NCBI GenBank assembly: GCA_003833135.1
Contig: QZLH01000357.1
Coordinates: 70,789 to 84,689, forward strand
Length of the DNA stretch: 13,901 nt
Direction: 5' to 3'
Source: Oehlia diaphana
Lineage: Eukaryota; Glomeromycota; Glomeromycetes; Glomerales; Glomeraceae
Part shown: in pieces, positions 9,065 to 13,901 of the stretch
How the letters are laid out: the number at the start of each line of letters is the position of its first letter
Numbering within the stretch: position 1 is the first letter of the stretch
Translations under genes and position numbers: made by a program
The notes under the pieces: model-generated
Databases searched by the model: none
Seen by the model: only the letters and a program-made list of their open reading frames with translations
What the model was told of the DNA's origin: nothing

Positions 9065-10530
9065 TCATCGCGGACCCCTAATGATGATTAAAAACCCACT
9101 AACCCACTTGATTTGCCCAAATAATTTCTCGATAAGTCCGACTAGGTCATCGCGGGATAATGATGGGTAGTTGATAGGTAGAGGTGTGGGAGTAGGCGAA
9201 CACAAAAAACTTCGACCTCTCATCACTATTATCATTTCCATCTCCAATACCATTTTGAACTTTCGTTATTATCCAGTCAACTCTTGAAATATCAAATAAA
9301 AGAGTTAGTAATAATCGCTGTAATTTTGATCAAGTAGTAATTCAGGTCATTTTTCGAATTTGTTTTACAAGCATACCCGCAGTACATTGCACCTTCATAC
9401 AAATCAGCATCATTATAAATAAGTTTTTTGCGATTGCATTGTAAAGATGCATGTGCTTGGACAGTGCTCTGGGCAACCCCTTGGTTAATATCTTCTCGTT
9501 TTGCTTCAGTTACAGAAATAATTGTGTCGCCCATTTGATCACCAAATGGGTCCTTCCATGACTTCCGGAGACTTCATACTGGGGATAAACCTTTACAGTA
9601 CCATCAAAGATAAACGTCACACTATATATAATTGCGAAAAATAAATTCACAGCGGGTGGCCTCATTGCGCTAGTGATGGGCGGGCTTTCTTAAAAAATCC
9701 TCAATCACACTGTTCCTGATCTCTTCTGGAGTTGATGAATTTCCAATCTCAATACATGGTAATTGATCATAGCAATAGCCTTCAAACCGAAAGAATCTTC
9801 ATCTTGGGGAAATGTACGAAGAGAAAGGTTGTTGCGTTATAAAAACAGCAAAAGGTGCCGTGAATAAATTAACGGATCAGACAATTAATGGAATTGACAC
9901 GTGAAATATCCTAAATATATTGCTATATTGCTAGTACTTACACGTATCCACAACTATTTCAGCTCCACCTTGGGGTTAGTAGTCCAGATAATGCTCAATA
10001 AATCCTCGTTAGCAGAAAATTGAATAACTTTGCGCTCGTCTAAATTCACCACGATATGCTCGTTTTCTGTCCCATCTGGAAACGTTAAATATTCACAAAG
10101 CTTCTTTCTTAAAACCTTTCAACGTCTCCATTTCTCGCGTCACTGTCCACTGAAACTTTTTACCTTACGCCCATCGGCCCATACGTTGCGGTGCAGTGAA
10201 CTTCTTTCGTTTGGACGCTGTACGATTATATGTGTGTGTTCGTCGGCTGGTTGATAGGGGAAATGTTTGCTAATCTTCGAAAGTGGAAGCAATTTCATAC
10301 CGTCAAGTTCGTCCTTAATATTGACGTTAATTTTTGTATAAACAAAGTTAAGTTTTTCGTTTTCTTCTTCGAGGGAAATGTCGACCTTTCATAGCTTAAT
10401 GTCGTTAGGGAAACGTTCTCAAACTTAGGGTGAAGCTTTTCCTTGATAGCTTCCCTGAAAAAATTAACCGCTTCTGTCTTATTAACTTTTACGATGAAAG
10501 CATTTTCATAAGGGTTCTAAGGGTAAAGCC
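9065..10530 (-). pseudogene. Crinkler (CRN)-type effector relic with restriction-endonuclease-like domain
   Basis: Several minus-strand fragments lie in the order of one gene. The header pieces (10516 to about 10413, then 10406-10140) resemble the ubiquitin-like CRN N-terminus, ending in the conserved HIIVQRP-like strand. A middle piece (10115-9954) is open but unassigned; a GTAAGT donor follows near 9942. The nuclease pieces cover about 9800-9292 and contain VTEAKREDINQG (E-x-K codons 9507-9499), the active-site signature of PD-(D/E)xK enzymes. A tail at 9253-9065 ends near LFGQIKW. Breaks include frameshifts near 10406-10412, 10142, 10113 and 9965, between 9690 and 9665, and near 9555-9530, plus a TGA at 10391-10389. 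The Asp expected just upstream of E-x-K is not readable. CRN proteins are known from oomycetes and are abundant in Rhizophagus; some act in host nuclei. This copy cannot make a full protein. Confidence 0.7.
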
Positions 10531-11754
10531 GGAGTGATATTCTGGGGAACGTTAAATAAAGTTTTTATGTCGCACAGGCATTACATCATTTCACGTGACT
10601 CGCTTCTCTAGAATACAGATAAAAAAAAATTTTAACTGCCCTTTAGTTAAAGTAGGAAAAAATCTAATTAGTAAATCTTTTGACTATAAATTTTACTGTT
10701 AGCATATGATTTTTTTTTATCGTCAAAAAGTTATATTTGCCTAATTTGTATTAAGTTCATTAAAAAATGAATGGTTTTATTTTTATTAGGCGCAAGACCC
10801 TATCCCAATAAAATTTTTAATTCGATAATATAAGGAACGAATCGACTTTTTTTACAGGACAATATATATGTTTTTTTAACTTTCAGACTAAATTACAAAT
10901 ACATAAACAAACTCTGATGATTTTAATGAGAACAGAAAAAAAAATTGGCGTGAACCAGCGACAAATTTTTTTTTAGCCAAAACTTATCTATGACAGTACT
11001 ACAATTAAGGAATTCTATCTTGAATAAAGAACTTGGATTCCAGGAATAAGACGCATTTGAAAATTACTTGTGCAGGGAATATAATAGTGTATTCCTATTC
11101 GTAAAATGAATGATATTTATTTTTTGATTCATCTGCATAATTACATTTATAATGTTTTCTCATTCTTCGGGTTAATTTCATAAAGTTTGGAATATTAATT
11201 TCACAATAAATTCTTTTTATCATATTGTAATTCTTCAAATATCAACATCTCTATTCAATTTTGATATTTTTTTTTTTCTTTTTATTAAAAAAAAAAAAAG
11301 AGATGGAATATTTCTTGTTAAAGTACGCAAACGTATATACTGTATTTGCGTGCCAAATCACCACGTGAATTAATCTCATTAGAAATCACTGCATTTTATA
11401 AAGGTTATTAGACAAGTTATGCAGTACTTGAAAATTTTAATTTCCTCGTATTATGAACTTTTATAACAAATATAAATATATATACACATAAATATGTCAT
11501 TAATAAAATATCATTTAGTTTACAATTTTTAGACGTTCGGGCTTCTACTTTTTACTTTCAAATAACAAATTACACAATAAAATATAAAATAAAATCTGCA
11601 AAATATTTAATTATCGAATAATTAGCATTATTTTCGTCACAAGTATCTATTAATGTCAAAATCATTAGTATCTAATTAAAGATGTTTCAAACGTAAGTTA
11701 TATATACATACCTAATTGCATCACGTTAGAAATTTCTAAGTCAGAATCATGAGT
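10531..11754. other. AT-rich intergenic region, no gene seen
   Basis: Neither strand gives a coding stretch I can support. Features are a T-run facing an A-run (about 11268-11300), which could form a fold-back, and an imperfect palindrome: ACGCAAA at 11325-11331 and TTTGCGT at 11345-11351, with GTATATAC between them. CACGTG occurs near 10591 and 11362. No tRNA or rRNA is recognisable. Confidence 0.5.
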
Positions 11755-12371
11755 TTAATAATTTTGATTTAAAATATTGAATTCATTAATATATGAATTA
11801 ATATTAGATGAATTCTTCTCATATGAAGTTGAGATGTTTGGTATTTCTTTATCAGCTTCATCAAATGCTGCTTTAATTTCTTTTCCTTTATACCCAAATT
11901 CTTCTTTTTATCATTCTTATCTTAATAGAATCATACCAAAACTCAATTATATCAATAACTTAAGTTATTTAAGTGAATATTTCTCAAATTCCCTCTATCA
12001 GCAAATTCTATAATCATCATATAATCATTAGTTTCGGTCTTTAGTTAATCCATAAATCCCTAATTCTTCTTCTTTTTCAGATAAATAAAACTGTATTTTA
12101 AGCTATAGAGTATTCACAATAAATTTGTCAAAATATAAGCATTATTAATGTTTCTTAATATTAAAAAATTAAACTAGAAATAACATAGTATATAAAACGT
12201 ACTTCATTTAAATAATTGTCTGATATATTTAGTGATCCATTTAACCTTTTCAAAGCGATTTTCATCATAGGATTAGAATTAACCTTTCGCCAACTTCCAA
12301 GATAAATATATTCATATGTTGATTTACCATCAATCCATGTTGCAAATCCACCTTCACCAATTTTTTGATAT
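11755..12371 (-). pseudogene. Protein kinase relic: N-lobe, hinge and C-tail, catalytic core deleted
   Basis: Exon 12371-12203 follows TTTGCAG and encodes a Gly-rich loop (KIGEGGFAT), the Ala-Leu-Lys of the VAIK motif (IALKRL) and a candidate helix-C Glu (YLNE). A 100-nt intron (12202-12103, GTACGT...CTATAG) leads to a continuation in frame. A frameshift near 12035-12038 precedes the hinge DYMMIIEFADRGNL, and a TGA follows at 11954-11952. The next readable part (11901-11755) is a C-tail like that of fungal kinases of the large Rhizophagus family, with AAFDEADKEIPNISTSY and a TAA. The HRD and DFG parts are absent: only about 50 bases separate hinge and tail. The loop also lacks the usual Val and following residues. 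A further exon probably lay upstream of 12371. Confidence 0.75.
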
Positions 12372-12966
12372 CTGCAAATCAATAATGTTATAATTACGGG
12401 ATTACAAGTATATATAATTGATAATTATATTTAGGTAGTAGTGGAGTGCTACTCATTTAACACTATTCTTGTGGCTGATATAAAGATGGTTAATCCGCAA
12501 ACCATCAATGTTAATGAATCTAAAAAAAAAGAAAAAAGTGAGTACTATTAAACTAAACAACATGAATGGTTGGGCAGCAAAACCTTGACACACAATTTAT
12601 TTGTAGAAAACAGAGATAGACGTTCACAGTAAGCAGTCTAGGACCACGTAACTGTGGCCACGATGAGCTTCTAGAGCTTCTGAAACCAATGAAAATAAAT
12701 CCATGACAAGATATCACAGTGTTAGAGGCTGATAATTGTTCATCCTTCAGAACAATAGACCTCACATGACCCGTGAGGAAGGTGCATAATTATTCCCGCT
12801 GTAAATGAATGGAATAATAGTCGAAGGGGGCTGAAAAACTCTTTCTGATCGTCGTTTTGACCAAAACTTTCTGAAAAGATAAAACAAAAATAGACAAAAA
12901 TTTATTAAATAAATATAACTTTTCGTTATTTTTTTTGGAATCAACGACTAAATTTATACATACTTT
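12372..12966. other. Unassigned region with a GC-richer island at about 12560-12860
   Basis: The part next to the kinase (12372-12400) is intron-like on the minus strand. The island has a base composition unlike its neighbours, and short minus-strand frames (12765-12553 and 12944-12762) without recognisable motifs. It could be the 5' untranslated region of the LINE that starts translation at 12967, or a remnant of another element. A 6-bp stem lies at 12760-12765 / 12773-12778. Confidence 0.35.
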
Positions 12967-13901
12967 ATGTACTCTTCAAAAAAATTCTTACAAAAAAACT
13001 TAAAAAACATTGCTAAAAACCACAAAAACACCTCGGACTTACAAGACATCCAAAACACATACGGAACCTCACAAAGTCTTCCACCTCACTCATATAGACA
13101 AAACACATCTCCAATATCCTCGGACGATAACGTAAATAAGAAAACTACTTTACAAACACCCATTACTCTTTTCAACATGGAAGATATTCAATACGAAAAA
13201 CCTTCTTCGCAAAATGAAGGTTGGGACTACACAGAGTCACCTGACCAAACCACATTTGGAAATCCAGATATCACCCTACACGATCAACATACAAATACCG
13301 GTTTTGCACCAATCAATGCAAATACCAATGATCAACAATCAAATGACTCTCCAAATTTAACCGAACTTACCCCCAACAATATGGAGATAGACAATCAAAC
13401 ATCTCAAACTCCCAATAAAGGAAAATCTCCTGTAGATAACACACAATCTCAGAATCCTACAGTTGATAATGACGGCATAAAAATATTACACAACATATTT
13501 TCAGCAAACAACAAAGAAATCCCAACCATACACGAAGCATTCATCCCGCGTGATAGCTTTAAATCAGAATTAACAAGACATGACATCATAGACATAATCA
13601 AAAATGCTTTCATTACAGAACACAACGCAATTACTTTCAATTTTAGGAGCACAGCTACATTCCAATACATAATTATTGGTTTCAAATCACGTGAATCACT
13701 CGAAAGATACATCAAAGAATCACCCAAACAACTACGTAATATCAAAATCTACGAATTAACCAAAGAAAACATCAATACACTTATAGATCATAAATTTCAA
13801 TCACAAGACAACTCGGTTGTCAAAATCTTAGATATCCCTTACGATTACGATAACAAACTTATCATCAAACACTTAGCCAACACAACCGGTGTAGGAATAG
13901 T
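12967..13901 (+). CDS. LINE-like ORF1 / gag-type RNA-binding protein, 5' part, runs off the window
   Basis: An ATG at 12967 opens a frame of 311 complete codons with no stop to the window end; the preceding in-frame stop is TAA at 12949-12951. A second Met is codon 71. Residues about 20-170 are disordered and rich in Asn, Gln, Thr, Ser, Asp and Pro. Residues about 205-265 look like an alpha/beta RNA-binding fold (TFQYIIIGFKSRESLERYI). From about 284, VVKILDIPYDYDNKLIIKHL resembles the first strand and helix of an RRM. The coding strand is rich in C and A and poor in G, unlike the flanks. Such a layout is typical of the first part of a LINE polyprotein, with zinc knuckles, endonuclease and reverse transcriptase expected beyond 13901; those are not visible. 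It is intact as far as seen. A host RNA-binding protein is the alternative. Confidence 0.6.
   Translation, partial: MYSSKKFLQKNLKNIAKNHKNTSDLQDIQNTYGTSQSLPPHSYRQNTSPISSDDNVNKKTTLQTPITLFNMEDIQYEKPSSQNEGWDYTESPDQTTFGNPDITLHDQHTNTGFAPINANTNDQQSNDSPNLTELTPNNMEIDNQTSQTPNKGKSPVDNTQSQNPTVDNDGIKILHNIFSANNKEIPTIHEAFIPRDSFKSELTRHDIIDIIKNAFITEHNAITFNFRSTATFQYIIIGFKSRESLERYIKESPKQLRNIKIYELTKENINTLIDHKFQSQDNSVVKILDIPYDYDNKLIIKHLANTTGVGI

Noticed and set aside
10030..10254. 74-codon plus-strand frame
   Set aside because: It is antisense to the CRN header fragments, which carry recognisable motifs on the minus strand.
10941..10962. tRNA-like or SINE B box near GGTTCACGCC on the minus strand
   Set aside because: There is no A box at the right distance and no cloverleaf can be drawn.
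11777..12013. 78-codon plus-strand frame
   Set aside because: It is antisense to the kinase C-tail and hinge.
13449..13745. 98-codon minus-strand frame
   Set aside because: It is a shadow of the long plus-strand LINE-like frame from 12967.

Overview
This window looks like nuclear DNA of an arbuscular mycorrhizal fungus of the Rhizophagus type. It is very AT-rich, with short GT-AG introns of about 60-100 nt, CTAAC-like branch sites and spliced genes. It carries a SWIM-domain MULE transposon and relics of a Crinkler (CRN) effector with a nuclease domain and of a protein kinase. It ends in a LINE-like open reading frame. Family names are recognised from motifs and memory; no search was run.

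1-3812 (minus strand): what first looks like a low-complexity satellite of about 33-35 units of 70-160 bp reads on the minus strand as a chain of introns. At 35 places the sequence is AG-NNN-GTAAGT: an acceptor, exactly three variable bases, and a consensus donor. Upstream are two ordinary exons (ATG at 3812-3810), and downstream is a final exon with a stop at 117-115. Joining exon 1 (22 nt), exon 2 (51 nt), 35 exons of 3 nt and the last exon (32 nt) gives exactly 210 nt, a 69-residue protein. No stop appears in the phase set by exons 1 and 2, while the other two phases contain stops. A gene made of 35 consecutive one-triplet micro-exons is the outstanding feature here.

3813-4299: promoter-like sequence of that gene. 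4300-8087: a complete MULE DNA transposon with 9-bp target duplications and 125/126-bp terminal inverted repeats that differ by one indel. Its six-exon transposase gene (minus strand) is broken by three in-frame stops and at least three frameshifts, so the copy probably moved using a transposase supplied by another copy.

8097-9064: mostly unassigned, with a 75-bp fold-back and one doubtful exon. 9065-10530 (minus): a heavily broken CRN-type effector gene with a restriction-endonuclease-like domain. 10531-11754: AT-rich intergenic DNA. 11755-12371 (minus): a kinase pseudogene that keeps the N-lobe, hinge and C-tail but has lost the catalytic core. 12372-12966: unassigned, with a GC-richer island. 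12967-13901 (plus): an open frame running off the window end, probably the RNA-binding ORF1/gag-like start of a LINE.

Apart from the micro-exon gene and perhaps the LINE frame, the coding sequences are relics, which fits a repeat-rich, gene-poor accessory region.
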